NCBI GenBank assembly: GCA_964447735.1
Contig: CAYUTJ010000014.1
Coordinates: 1-15,036 of the forward strand
Reading direction: 5' to 3'
DNA length: 15,036 nucleotides
Source: CAYSYN01 sp964447735
Lineage (GTDB): Bacteria > Patescibacteriota > Minisyncoccia > Minisyncoccales > GBS-2
Shown: piece by piece, positions 4,828 to 13,323 of the stretch
How positions within the stretch are numbered: the stretch's first letter is position 1
Layout of the letters: every line of letters starts with the position of its first letter
Program-made: the position numbers and the translations under genes
Notes under the pieces: model-generated
Told to the model about the DNA's origin: nothing
What the model saw: the letters and a program-made list of their open reading frames with translations, nothing else
Databases searched by the model: none

Positions 4828-6852
4828 ATGGATTTAGCAATTTTAACTCCTATCGTTGGTTTTGTAGCAATGCTTATTGTCGGTATTATCGCCAAGTTTT
4901 TGGAGAAAGAAGAAAAAGGTACAGAAAAAATGCAAGAAATAGCCTCTTACATTCAGGAGGGAGCAATGGCTTTTTTAAAAAGAGAATATAAAACAATGTC
5001 TCTTTTTATTATAGTATTGGCTTTACTTTTATACTTTTTCCTTGGATGGGAAATAACCCTTGGATTTATAATAGGTACTTTCTTTTCTTTATTAGCTGCT
5101 TGGATAGGGATGAATATAGCTGTAAGAGCAAATGTAAGAGTAGCAAATGCTGCTAGAAAATCAGCTGGAAAAGCAGCAAAGATTGCATTTTATGGAGGCT
5201 CAGTTACTGGACTTTCAATTGTTGGATTGAGTCTTATTGGAATAGGTCTTTTATTTTTTCTTTTTGGAAAAGATCCTGCTCTACTAGTCGGTTTTGGTTT
5301 TGGAGCAAGCTTGGCTGCTTTATTCGCTCAATTAGGTGGAGGAATTTATACTAAAGGTGCAGACGTTGGTGCCGATTTAGTAGGAAAAGTAGAAAAACAT
5401 ATTCCAGAAGATGACCCTCGAAATCCAGCAGTTATTGCTGATTTAGTAGGAGATAATGTTGGAGATTGCGCAGGAAGAGGAGCGGATTTATTTGAATCTT
5501 TCTCAGATAATATTATCGGAACAATGATTTTAGGAACAGCCTTTTATTTAATGTATGGATTAAAAGGAATTATCTTTCCTCTTTTAGTGGGAACTTTAGG
5601 AGTTATAGCAACGATAATCGGAATTTTCTCAGTAAGAGATTGGAAAGATCCTATTAAAAGTATTTTTAAGAGCTTTGGAATAACGGCTTTAATTTGTTTA
5701 ATAGGTTTTTATTTTTTAACAGTTAAATTTTTAAATAATATAAACTTTTTCTATTGCGCTCTACTTGGTTTGTTCAGCAGTATTTTTATAGCTTTGATAG
5801 TTCAGTATTATACAGGAGCAAGAAATAAAGTAGTAAAAGAAATCGCCAAGGCCTCAGAAAAAGGAACATCTATTAATTTAATTACTGGTTTTTCTTATGG
5901 TTTAGAAAGCGCTGTCTGGCCTTTACTTTTAATTGCCATCGTGATAACTGTTTCTTACTTTATTTGCGGAAAAGGAATGGAAGGTATTTATGGAATAGCA
6001 GTAGCTGCTATGGGTATTTTGTCTACCACAGGAATAATAATGACTTCTGACACTTTTGGGCCAATTTGTGATAATGCAGGTGGAATAGTTGAATTTTCTG
6101 GAATTTCAGAAGAAGTTAGAGAAAGAACCGAAATATTAGATGCTGCTGGAAATGTAACAAAAGCGATTACGAAAGGATATGCTATGGGTTGTGCTGCATT
6201 AACAGCTGTTTCGCTCTTTTTTGCTTATATTTTTGAAGCCTCTAAAATTTTAGGAATCAATTTCTCTTCAATAAATGACGTAGTGATTAACTTAGTAAAT
6301 CCAACGGTAATTGTTCCTATGTTCATTGGTGGAGCTTTACCCTTTCTTTTTTCTGCTCTTTCTATCAGAGCTGTAGGAAAGACTGCTTTTGAAATGGTAA
6401 AAGAAGTAAAGAGACAATTTAAAGAAATACCAGGACTAATGGAAGGAACTGCAAAACCGAATTATTCAAAGTGTGTAGATATTAGTACTAAAAATGCTTT
6501 AAAAGAAATGACTTTACCTACTCTAATTGCTTTGATCGTACCAATTATTGTAGGTTTTGTTTTTGGAATATGGGGATTAGGAGCTTATTTAATCTCAGTA
6601 ACAATAGTTTCTGTACTCTTGGCAGTATTCATGTATAATGCTGGTGGTGCTTGGGATAACGCAAAAAAATATATAGAAGCAGGACATTTTGGAGGAAAGG
6701 GAACTCCAGCCCATGCAGCCGCAGTTATCGGAGATACATTTGGAGATCCATTAAAAGACACTGCTGGTCCTTCTCTTCATATTCTAATTAAACTTCAGAA
6801 TATTGTCGCCATTACTCTTCTTTCTCTCTTCATTCTTTATTCTTTACTCTAA
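4828..6852 (+). CDS. hppA: Membrane-bound pyrophosphatase, K+-independent H+-pumping type
   Basis: This 674-residue polytopic protein couples pyrophosphate hydrolysis to ion export across the membrane. Its length and roughly 16 hydrophobic segments fit the family. The cytoplasmic active-site blocks are intact: DVGADLVGKVE near 177-187, DNVGDCAGRGADLFESF near 210-226, and GDTFGDPLKDTAGPSLH near 638-654, supplying the Asp and Lys ligands for Mg-pyrophosphate. In the GNxTxA block (442-448, GNVTKAIT) K445 and T448 occupy the two positions that carry Ala and Gly/Ala in K+-dependent enzymes. This is the known hallmark of the K+-independent class, which pumps protons. Its 3' end overlaps the convergent helicase gene by 23 bp. 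It has no SD, and the start matches the first hydrophobic helix. The ion specificity is inferred from signature only. Confidence 0.95.
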   Translation: MDLAILTPIVGFVAMLIVGIIAKFLEKEEKGTEKMQEIASYIQEGAMAFLKREYKTMSLFIIVLALLLYFFLGWEITLGFIIGTFFSLLAAWIGMNIAVRANVRVANAARKSAGKAAKIAFYGGSVTGLSIVGLSLIGIGLLFFLFGKDPALLVGFGFGASLAALFAQLGGGIYTKGADVGADLVGKVEKHIPEDDPRNPAVIADLVGDNVGDCAGRGADLFESFSDNIIGTMILGTAFYLMYGLKGIIFPLLVGTLGVIATIIGIFSVRDWKDPIKSIFKSFGITALICLIGFYFLTVKFLNNINFFYCALLGLFSSIFIALIVQYYTGARNKVVKEIAKASEKGTSINLITGFSYGLESAVWPLLLIAIVITVSYFICGKGMEGIYGIAVAAMGILSTTGIIMTSDTFGPICDNAGGIVEFSGISEEVRERTEILDAAGNVTKAITKGYAMGCAALTAVSLFFAYIFEASKILGINFSSINDVVINLVNPTVIVPMFIGGALPFLFSALSIRAVGKTAFEMVKEVKRQFKEIPGLMEGTAKPNYSKCVDISTKNALKEMTLPTLIALIVPIIVGFVFGIWGLGAYLISVTIVSVLLAVFMYNAGGAWDNAKKYIEAGHFGGKGTPAHAAAVIGDTFGDPLKDTAGPSLHILIKLQNIVAITLLSLFILYSLL

Positions 6853-9800
6853 GTTGCTTTTTGATTTTTTGAGCTAAAATCTTACTTTTCAAAACCCTAG
6901 CTAATTTCTCCAAATTTGCTTTTTTTAGTTTTTCTAAATTCGAAAACCCTGCATCAAACAAAATTCTCGCTCTTTTTCTTCCAATTCCTTCTAAAGAAAC
7001 CAAAGGAATTAATTCTTCCTTGATTCCGTATTTCAATCTTGCTCTTAATTTTTTCAACATTCTTTTAATTTCTTTGCTAAAATTGAAATATTTTGAAATT
7101 TCCAAGATTGAATACAAAAGCCAATCTAAAATTTCCCGTCTTGAATATAATTCCCCAGGAGTAATTTTAAACTTTTCCATAATTTCTTGCTCTGAAGTTT
7201 CCTCAATCCAGAGCGAAAAAACGGTAGCCAATTTTGCCTCTCTTAAAAATTCTTCATAATCTTCATCAAATTCATCTGGAGTTTGGAAAAAGAAAAACTC
7301 TTTGTTTTTTAAAATTTCTTTTTCTATCAAAACTAAATCTTTTGTAGAAATTGAAGGAGAAGGTTTCAATTCTTGAGCCTGAGACAAAAGACAGAGTAAA
7401 GTGAAATGTGAAGCTTTTTTACAATCTTTCAAATTCTCAATGAAAATATAGGCTGTTAAAGGATCTAAATAAAGTTGAGAAATTCTCTTTCCGATTTTTG
7501 TTGGCAAAATTTTTTTATCTATAACATCTCCATTTTCTCTTATCTCTTTTGAACCCAAAAATCCCCAATCTTCTAACGTTTCCAAAATTTCTTTAACTTT
7601 TTCTTTCAAGAACAAAACGTCGTATTTTTGCCCAAAAAATGTCTTTTTCAAAAAAGAAATTAATTCGTTTTGAGTTTTGCAAAATCTGTTGGAAACTAAA
7701 GATAAAAGATGACTTCTTAAGGCTGATTCAGAAGAAATTTTACTCAAAATTTCTTCCAACTCTCCATGAATGTAAACTCTCTTTAATTCTTTTTCATCTT
7801 CTTTTCTCTTTGCAATCAAAATTCCTTCTCCCCAAAAATCAAATTGAGGCCTTCCTGATCTCCCAAACATTTGTTCTACTTCTAAGACCGGCAAGAAAAC
7901 AGAACCTAAACCTGGAGAATATCTTTTTATGTCTCTGATCACTGCTCGAAAATTTGGCAAATTGATCCCGTAAGAATTGTGTACTACAAACCCATTAGCC
8001 CAAAAATTCTTCTCACAAACGCTAATGTCATATACGGGTATTCTTTTATTCATTTTCCTTATACTTTTTATCCTTTCCCAAGCTAAAGGAGATTGAGCTA
8101 ATTTTTGTAAAAAAGAAAGAGTTTTAGATTGTGGCAGTTTTGCAAAGTTTTTAAGAACAGTTCTTCGAAGCAAATTTTGCCCCCTGGACAAGTAATTATA
8201 AGGAGTTAAGCCTGAAATTTTTTTCATTTTCCATTGGGAAATTTTTGTTTCATTTAAAATTTGTTTTATAAACTCTTTTGAATTTGGAATTATATCTTTG
8301 CTAAATGTGCTCGACTTTTTTCTGATTAAGCTTAACCTCCTTTTCTTTTTGTAATGAAGGAGGTTGAAATTTTTTTTAAAAATAGTTGCGCTCTCACCGA
8401 AAATAGAAATTCGGTAACTGGGATTTTTAGAATTAACCAAATAAGTAGGGGATTTTCTCCTTTTTTCTAAAAAAGAATAGACACCAAATCTCAACAAAAG
8501 AAGTTGAAGTTGTTTCATCATTTCTTTACTTATAGAACTAATTTCGATTATCTCTTTTCCAACGCTTCCATCTGTATCTATCAAGCCTCCTATTACTTCT
8601 TTCAACAATTCGTTGGATTTTAGAAAAAAAGGAGTTATTTGAATTCGCTTTGCCTTTCTCCCTAAGGGAAAATTTAATTTTTTATGAAAAATTTCTCCAA
8701 GAATTTTGGATTTGAAACTTATGTGCTTTAAGCTAGAGTCTCGAACATTCGTCTGTATTTTTGTTTTAATTCCAAAAACTTTCAGTAAGTTTTGATATTG
8801 TTTAAGCCATTTTATATCCCTGCTAACAAGCGAAATTAGATAGGTTTTTCCCCTTTTGAAACTTTTGGTTTCTATTATACTTCCATCTCCTAGTAAAATT
8901 CCAAATAATCTTGCTAGAGGTTTTAAATTAAAAGGAAGTTTGATTCTATCTTGCTTTTTCCAAGTAGTAACCTCAAGCGTTGAAAAAAGATTGTCAGGCT
9001 TTAATTTTAAGTCTCTAGTAAACTTTAAAAAATATTTCACTGGCAAGCTTACATTTTTATTAAAATAACTTTCAAGTGTTTTATAATTGATTTTGAATTT
9101 TTGAGAAATTTTCTTTTGAGTACCGTACTTTTTTAGGAGTTTCTTTAGTAGAAAATCAATCATTTTTTGATTTGTTATCCTAGCATTATCTGGAAGAAGA
9201 TCAAAAAGAGAAAAATTTTTTGTGCTAGGTTCTGAAATTTCTCTAGAAACAGCAATATAATCTCCTTTTTTCAATTCTCCCCCAGAAATCCAACTAAAAT
9301 TGGTTCCTTTTAAAGTTAAAAATGGATGTCCTGAAGTGGCGATTATTTCTTTTCCGCTCGAGGTTTTGATTTTTAAGAGATCCTCGTTTTTATATAAGGA
9401 TCTTTTAGTTTTGTTCAAAACTTTACTGAATTTGAATTTAAAGTTTTTGAAATCGAATATTAAAATCTTTTCTCCGATTTTAACGTCTTTAATTTTTTTT
9501 AAAAAACCATCTTCACAATAAACCAAGATTTCTGGATGAAGACAAAGGGCGGTAGTAGAAGCAATCACTTTTAAAAGTCCTTCTTTATAAGCTTCTTCTA
9601 CCAAAATTCTTTGTTTGAACAAAAGTCCTGAATGATAAAAAGCTGTTCCGTTTTTGACACAAATTGCTAATTTTTTGCATTGTTCTGTTGGAGTTTCCAA
9701 GACATTTTCAATTTTTTTGGAAATTTTTTCCAATTTTTTTATTTCTTCATTTTTTAAAAAATGAAATGTCAATCTTGAAAGCCTCTCAGCTAAGGCCTCT

Positions 9801-10561
9801 GCATTCCTTCTTGAAGAAACAAAAAATATTAATTGTTTCTTCATCAAAAGAGTATTTTCTAAAATTGCTTCTTCAAGAGATAAATCTTTTCTTAATTCAT
9901 ATTCTTTAAATCCAGGAAATTTAATTTTTCTGTCAGAAACTATTCCTTTATAAAGAGGAACTGGTCTGAATTTTGATTTTAAAACAGAAGCCCCTAACCA
10001 CTCCCCTATTTCATCTGCGTTAGAAATTGTTGCTGAAAAAGCTAAAATTTGAGAATTTGGCAAAATTTCTTTCAACAAAGTCAATAAAATCTCTAGAGTG
10101 GGGCCTCTTTCAAAATCATTTAGAAGATGAATCTCGTCTGCAACAACCAAACCTACTTTTTCAATCCAATTAACTCCATGTCTAATTAAAGAATCCATTT
10201 TCTCATTTGAGGTAACAATCCAATCAAAAGTTTCTAACCAAGGGTCTGAACTATCATAATTTCCTACAGACAAGGCCACTTTTATTCCTAAATCTTGATA
10301 TTTTCTTTTGAAATCTTCATATTTTTCTCTCGCTAAAGCAACCAAAGGGCAGAGATAAATCATTTTTTGATTTTTGTTTAGAGTGCAGTTTAAACCTGAA
10401 ATTTCTGCCAAAAGCGTTTTCCCGCTAGAAGTCGGGGAGGAAACAACTAAGTTTTCACCTTCTAAAATCCCCATTTCAACAGCTTTTCTTTGAACAGGAT
10501 TTAAATTTTTAAAATTGTTTCTCTTTAAAACTTCTTTTATTATTTCTTCTTTGCTCTTCAT
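6830..10561 (-). CDS. Ski2/Hel308-like SF2 helicase interrupted by an intein
   Basis: The precursor has 1243 residues; without the intein (340-862) the mature helicase is 720 residues. Helicase parts in order: a Q-like motif LNPVQRKAV (20-28), motif I PTSSGKT (43-49), DEIH box (142-145), SAT (176-178), motif V TTAL joined to SYGINLP (863-869) after splicing, motif VI QMFGRSGRP (897-905), a winged-helix/ratchet-like middle, and a C-terminal helix-hairpin-helix (LEGIGRKRAR, 1190-1199). This order resembles archaeal Hel308 and Ski2-type DNA/RNA translocases that remodel stalled forks or RNA. Which substrate applies is unknown. The ATG at 10561 follows the UPF1-like helicase stop after 2 nt, so the pair is surely one operon. 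The 3' end overlaps the convergent pyrophosphatase gene. Confidence 0.92.
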   Translation of the reverse strand: MKSKEEIIKEVLKRNNFKNLNPVQRKAVEMGILEGENLVVSSPTSSGKTLLAEISGLNCTLNKNQKMIYLCPLVALAREKYEDFKRKYQDLGIKVALSVGNYDSSDPWLETFDWIVTSNEKMDSLIRHGVNWIEKVGLVVADEIHLLNDFERGPTLEILLTLLKEILPNSQILAFSATISNADEIGEWLGASVLKSKFRPVPLYKGIVSDRKIKFPGFKEYELRKDLSLEEAILENTLLMKKQLIFFVSSRRNAEALAERLSRLTFHFLKNEEIKKLEKISKKIENVLETPTEQCKKLAICVKNGTAFYHSGLLFKQRILVEEAYKEGLLKVIASTTALCLHPEILVYCEDGFLKKIKDVKIGEKILIFDFKNFKFKFSKVLNKTKRSLYKNEDLLKIKTSSGKEIIATSGHPFLTLKGTNFSWISGGELKKGDYIAVSREISEPSTKNFSLFDLLPDNARITNQKMIDFLLKKLLKKYGTQKKISQKFKINYKTLESYFNKNVSLPVKYFLKFTRDLKLKPDNLFSTLEVTTWKKQDRIKLPFNLKPLARLFGILLGDGSIIETKSFKRGKTYLISLVSRDIKWLKQYQNLLKVFGIKTKIQTNVRDSSLKHISFKSKILGEIFHKKLNFPLGRKAKRIQITPFFLKSNELLKEVIGGLIDTDGSVGKEIIEISSISKEMMKQLQLLLLRFGVYSFLEKRRKSPTYLVNSKNPSYRISIFGESATIFKKNFNLLHYKKKRRLSLIRKKSSTFSKDIIPNSKEFIKQILNETKISQWKMKKISGLTPYNYLSRGQNLLRRTVLKNFAKLPQSKTLSFLQKLAQSPLAWERIKSIRKMNKRIPVYDISVCEKNFWANGFVVHNSYGINLPNFRAVIRDIKRYSPGLGSVFLPVLEVEQMFGRSGRPQFDFWGEGILIAKRKEDEKELKRVYIHGELEEILSKISSESALRSHLLSLVSNRFCKTQNELISFLKKTFFGQKYDVLFLKEKVKEILETLEDWGFLGSKEIRENGDVIDKKILPTKIGKRISQLYLDPLTAYIFIENLKDCKKASHFTLLCLLSQAQELKPSPSISTKDLVLIEKEILKNKEFFFFQTPDEFDEDYEEFLREAKLATVFSLWIEETSEQEIMEKFKITPGELYSRREILDWLLYSILEISKYFNFSKEIKRMLKKLRARLKYGIKEELIPLVSLEGIGRKRARILFDAGFSNLEKLKKANLEKLARVLKSKILAQKIKKQLRVKNKE
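7976..9544 (-). mobile_element. Intein (523 aa) with LAGLIDADG homing endonuclease, in helicase motif V
   Basis: Intein numbering starts at C1 (precursor C340). Block A is CLHPEILVYCEDG (1-13), block B contains the T70-x-x-H73 pair (ATSGHPFL), block F/G is VYDISV...NGFVVHN (504-523), ending His-Asn, with Ser as the +1 extein residue. These are all residues needed for standard protein splicing. The endonuclease has two LAGLIDADG motifs, LFGILLGDG (to D220) and IGGLIDTDG (to D325), both with the catalytic Asp, so it looks active. Two extra helix-turn-helix-like stretches lie at about 125-185 and 420-465. The splice junction falls between TTAL and SYGINLP, within helicase motif V. Base composition is like the host gene, giving no sign of very recent arrival. 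Confidence 0.95.
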
Positions 10562-10563
10562 TT

Positions 10564-12519
10564 TTAAACTTCAATGTATCCTCCAACTTTTTTGCAAAAT
10601 TCAATAAAACTCTTGTAAACTTTATTTTTTGATAAAGTTTTTGAATCTCCGATAGCAATTAATTTTCTTTTTGCTCTTGTCAAAGAAACATTCAACCTTC
10701 TCAAATCTTCCAAAAATCCCAATTCTCCTTCTTTATTTGACCTCACAAAGGAAATAATGATGATTTCTTTTTCTCTTCCTTGATATCCATCAACGCTTTT
10801 TACTTCACATTTTTCATCTTCTAAAAGAGATCTTATTAATTTTACTTGATCATCATAAGGAGTAATAACCCCAATTTGATTTCTCTTTGCGCCAATTTTT
10901 AAAAATTTTTTTAAAATTTCCATCACCAAAAAAGCCTCGAAATGATTTTCTCTTGAGGTGGAACTTTCTCTTTGCGATTCCCATTTTTCAGGAATTTTGG
11001 CAGTATCTACAAATACTAAAGGTTTTTTAAAATCTAAAATAAAATTGAAAAAGGAATCGAAATTTGGTCTTTTCAATTTTAAATCCTTTAAAGAAATTTT
11101 TTTCACTTTCTCAAAAGATTTTATCTTTCCTCCATAAAATTGGAAAGAAGGAAATTTCATTAAAACTTCGTTCATTCTGTACTGAATTTTTAGCATTTTT
11201 GATTTTTGAGGATAAATCTTAATTAACTTTTCAAAAAGAGTTTCTGAAAGCTCAAAGGCTCTTTCATTCATAATCGTTGGAGGAAGTTGTTTGTGATCTC
11301 CAGCTAAAATGAACTTCTTTGCCTTAGCCAAAGGAATCAGACAAGAAGGAATTGTGGTTTGTGAAGCTTCATCAATAATTGCGACATCAAAAATTTCGTT
11401 TTCTAAAAATTCCAAAGCTGCAGAAGAATTTGTAGATAATATAACTTCTGCTTTTTTAATTATTTCTTTTACAATCCAGTTTTCGATTGCCTTCACTGCT
11501 CTGAAAACTTTTTGGATTTCTTTGTCCAACTTTATCCATTGAGCCATCCTTTTAATTTCTTCAGAAGAAATCCCTCTTTTTGTCTTTCCTTTCATTGCTA
11601 ATCTTAAAATCTCAGATCTTGAAAGTCCTCTTTTCCTTTCTTTAGTGGGTTTTAAAAATTTTTCTCTTAGATTTTTCAATCTTTCTAACTCCTCTCTCAA
11701 TTTCAAAACATTTCTATAATCAGGATGAAGTTGAACCAAAAAAGATAAGGTTGTTTCTTTTAAGTCTTTTGAAACTCTTGATGGATGTCCAACTCTCACA
11801 ATTCTTGCTTTCTTGTAGAGTTTTTCAACAATGTTATCAACTGCCACATTGCTTTCTGCACAAGCTAAAACTCTCTTTCCTCTTTCCACTTCTTGCAAAA
11901 TCAATTCTGCCAAAGTGGTCGTTTTTCCTGTTCCAAAAGGACCGTGAATCAAAAAGAAATCCTTGCTTCCTAAAGCCAGAGAGACTGCTTGCCTTTGATC
12001 TTTGTTTAACTTTTTATTTTGAGAATCAAAATATAAAAATTTACTTTTTCTGGGTTTTTCTTTCTTGAGTAAAAATTTTAATGCTAGAAGACCAAAATTT
12101 GATAGTTTTTTTAGATTTTCTATTTGTCTTCTAAAAGTAATATCGTTAGCTGCCAAATCGATTCTCACTTTACCTTGAGCCCATTTGGGAACAAACTCCA
12201 AAGCAACGACGATCGATTTTTTTCTTTTTTCGACAACCGTTCCATAAAGATTACTCAAAAGAGGATTTTGTTTTGAAATTAAAACTAAATCTCCAACTTC
12301 AATTTCAGTTTGGATTTCTCTTTCTCTTTGATATTTAACTAATAAAAATTCGAATTCTCTTCCAACAATTTTTCCTTTCAAATCTAAAATCGCCCTCCCT
12401 ACTTTCTCTCTCTCTTTTGGCGAGAGGGCTCTCATTTCCTCTTTCATTGCTTCAATTTCAGCCTCTCTTTCTAGTTTTACGAGATCGATTAATTTTTGAA
12501 TGTATTTTTTGATTTTCAC
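10564..12519 (-). CDS. UPF1/IGHMBP2-like SF1 helicase
   Basis: The protein has 651 residues. An N-terminal helical and beta-barrel-like region (1-165) includes VGDLVLISKQNPLL, as in the IGHMBP2/Dna2 group. Core motifs follow: Q motif LNKDQRQAV (171-179), motif I GPFGTGKT (193-200), motif Ic ESNVAVDN (222-229), motif II DEAS (383-386), motif III GDHKQLPP (407-414), motif IV QYRM (446-449), motif V VDGYQGREKEI (576-586), motif VI RRLNVSLTRAK (607-617). This is the 5'-3' UPF1-like SF1B family that unwinds RNA or DNA. The start is a GTG at 12519 overlapping the TGA of the upstream gene as GTGA, showing translational coupling. The Ski2-like helicase follows 2 nt after its stop codon. The nucleic-acid target is unknown. 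Confidence 0.93.
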   Translation of the reverse strand: MKIKKYIQKLIDLVKLEREAEIEAMKEEMRALSPKEREKVGRAILDLKGKIVGREFEFLLVKYQREREIQTEIEVGDLVLISKQNPLLSNLYGTVVEKRKKSIVVALEFVPKWAQGKVRIDLAANDITFRRQIENLKKLSNFGLLALKFLLKKEKPRKSKFLYFDSQNKKLNKDQRQAVSLALGSKDFFLIHGPFGTGKTTTLAELILQEVERGKRVLACAESNVAVDNIVEKLYKKARIVRVGHPSRVSKDLKETTLSFLVQLHPDYRNVLKLREELERLKNLREKFLKPTKERKRGLSRSEILRLAMKGKTKRGISSEEIKRMAQWIKLDKEIQKVFRAVKAIENWIVKEIIKKAEVILSTNSSAALEFLENEIFDVAIIDEASQTTIPSCLIPLAKAKKFILAGDHKQLPPTIMNERAFELSETLFEKLIKIYPQKSKMLKIQYRMNEVLMKFPSFQFYGGKIKSFEKVKKISLKDLKLKRPNFDSFFNFILDFKKPLVFVDTAKIPEKWESQRESSTSRENHFEAFLVMEILKKFLKIGAKRNQIGVITPYDDQVKLIRSLLEDEKCEVKSVDGYQGREKEIIIISFVRSNKEGELGFLEDLRRLNVSLTRAKRKLIAIGDSKTLSKNKVYKSFIEFCKKVGGYIEV

Positions 12520-13259
12520 AATTTAGGAAGAATTTCTAAAATTTCAAGTCCTCGATACTGACATTCAGCACTTTCAAAAGAAGGTAAAATTCCTTCTTTT
12601 AAAGTTTCCAACCATTTTACTAAATCCTCATTGTTGAATTTGCAAATTTCTTGTGCTCCCTCGATAAAACTTTTCCATTTCTGAGTTTCCTTCTCTGCCT
12701 CTTCCTCTGTCATTCCCTCTTTTTCCAATTTATAGAGTTTTTCAGCTTTGACATGTAAAACGCATTTTTCACCTTCTTTTCCTTTGATTTCAGCTGAAAA
12801 CAAAATGTCAGCATTATAACTTCCAACTTTGACAAAAATTTTATCTTTAACTTTGGCCAAATTACAATTTTTTGCTGCTTCAATTAAACAATCAAAATTA
12901 TCTTGGCAATCTAAAATTTCTGGTACTGTTTCTTCTTTTTTCTCTTTGTTCTTTTCTATCTTTGCTTTATCCTCTTCAATCTCTACCTCTTCTATTAATC
13001 TTCTATTTTCTTCAATTTTTCTGTCGATCTCATCTTTTCCGAATCCAAAATATCTAATTAAGAAATCATTTTCTAAACTTTCTAACTTTTGAATTGCTTC
13101 TTCAAACTTTTTCTCTTTTTGTAAAGTTTGAACCTCTGAAATTGCCCTTGAAATTTTTTGTTTTGTCTGAATTATTTCCAACCCTACTCCCCCTAAAAGT
13201 AAAATTGCAACTATTCCCAAAATTAGAGGAATAAAAGCAAAACTTTTTTCTTTTTTCAT
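12516..13259 (-). CDS. Membrane-anchored protein with coiled coil and six-Cys outer domain
   Basis: The protein has 247 residues. A single hydrophobic anchor at about 8-29 follows Lys residues, predicting N-in/C-out topology. A helical or coiled-coil stalk (33-110, very rich in Glu and Lys) follows, then a C-terminal domain with six Cys (118, 124, 132, 166, 206, 233). The spacing DxFDCLIEAAKNC and later CKFN and ECQ resembles a recurring, functionally unknown secreted domain of Candidate Phyla Radiation and archaeal proteins, as I recall it. Disulphides are likely outside the cell. I chose the ATG at 13259; the in-frame TTG at 13295 sits against the upstream terminator and adds only a basic stretch. 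The stop overlaps the helicase GTG. It is odd that an exported protein is coupled to two helicases. Confidence 0.75.
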   Translation of the reverse strand: MKKEKSFAFIPLILGIVAILLLGGVGLEIIQTKQKISRAISEVQTLQKEKKFEEAIQKLESLENDFLIRYFGFGKDEIDRKIEENRRLIEEVEIEEDKAKIEKNKEKKEETVPEILDCQDNFDCLIEAAKNCNLAKVKDKIFVKVGSYNADILFSAEIKGKEGEKCVLHVKAEKLYKLEKEGMTEEEAEKETQKWKSFIEGAQEICKFNNEDLVKWLETLKEGILPSFESAECQYRGLEILEILPKL

Positions 13260-13297
13260 TAATTTAATCTTAAAAACTAATTTCTCTGCTTTCAAAT

Positions 13298-13320
13298 AAA
13301 AAAACCGTGAAAATTCACGG
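13298..13320 (-). terminator. Intrinsic terminator after the HNH-like gene
   Basis: On the minus strand CCGTGAA-TT-TTCACGG (13305-13320) is followed by seven T (complement of 13298-13304). It lies 4 nt after the HNH gene's TAG and separates it from the helicase run, which therefore probably has its own promoter. Confidence 0.85.
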
Positions 13321-13323
13321 CTT

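Noticed and set aside
7020..9909. Plus-strand ORFs opposite the intein-helicase gene
   Set aside because: They are shadows of an intact 1243-codon gene with full motif content; no promoter or SD supports them.
12829..13092. Plus-strand ORFs opposite the membrane-anchored protein
   Set aside because: Their Ser/Leu/Phe-rich translations are what the Glu/Lys codons of the real gene give in reverse.
13260..13295. TTG start at 13295 for the membrane-anchored protein
   Set aside because: It abuts the upstream terminator T-run and would leave no room for a promoter; the ATG at 13259 directly precedes the anchor.
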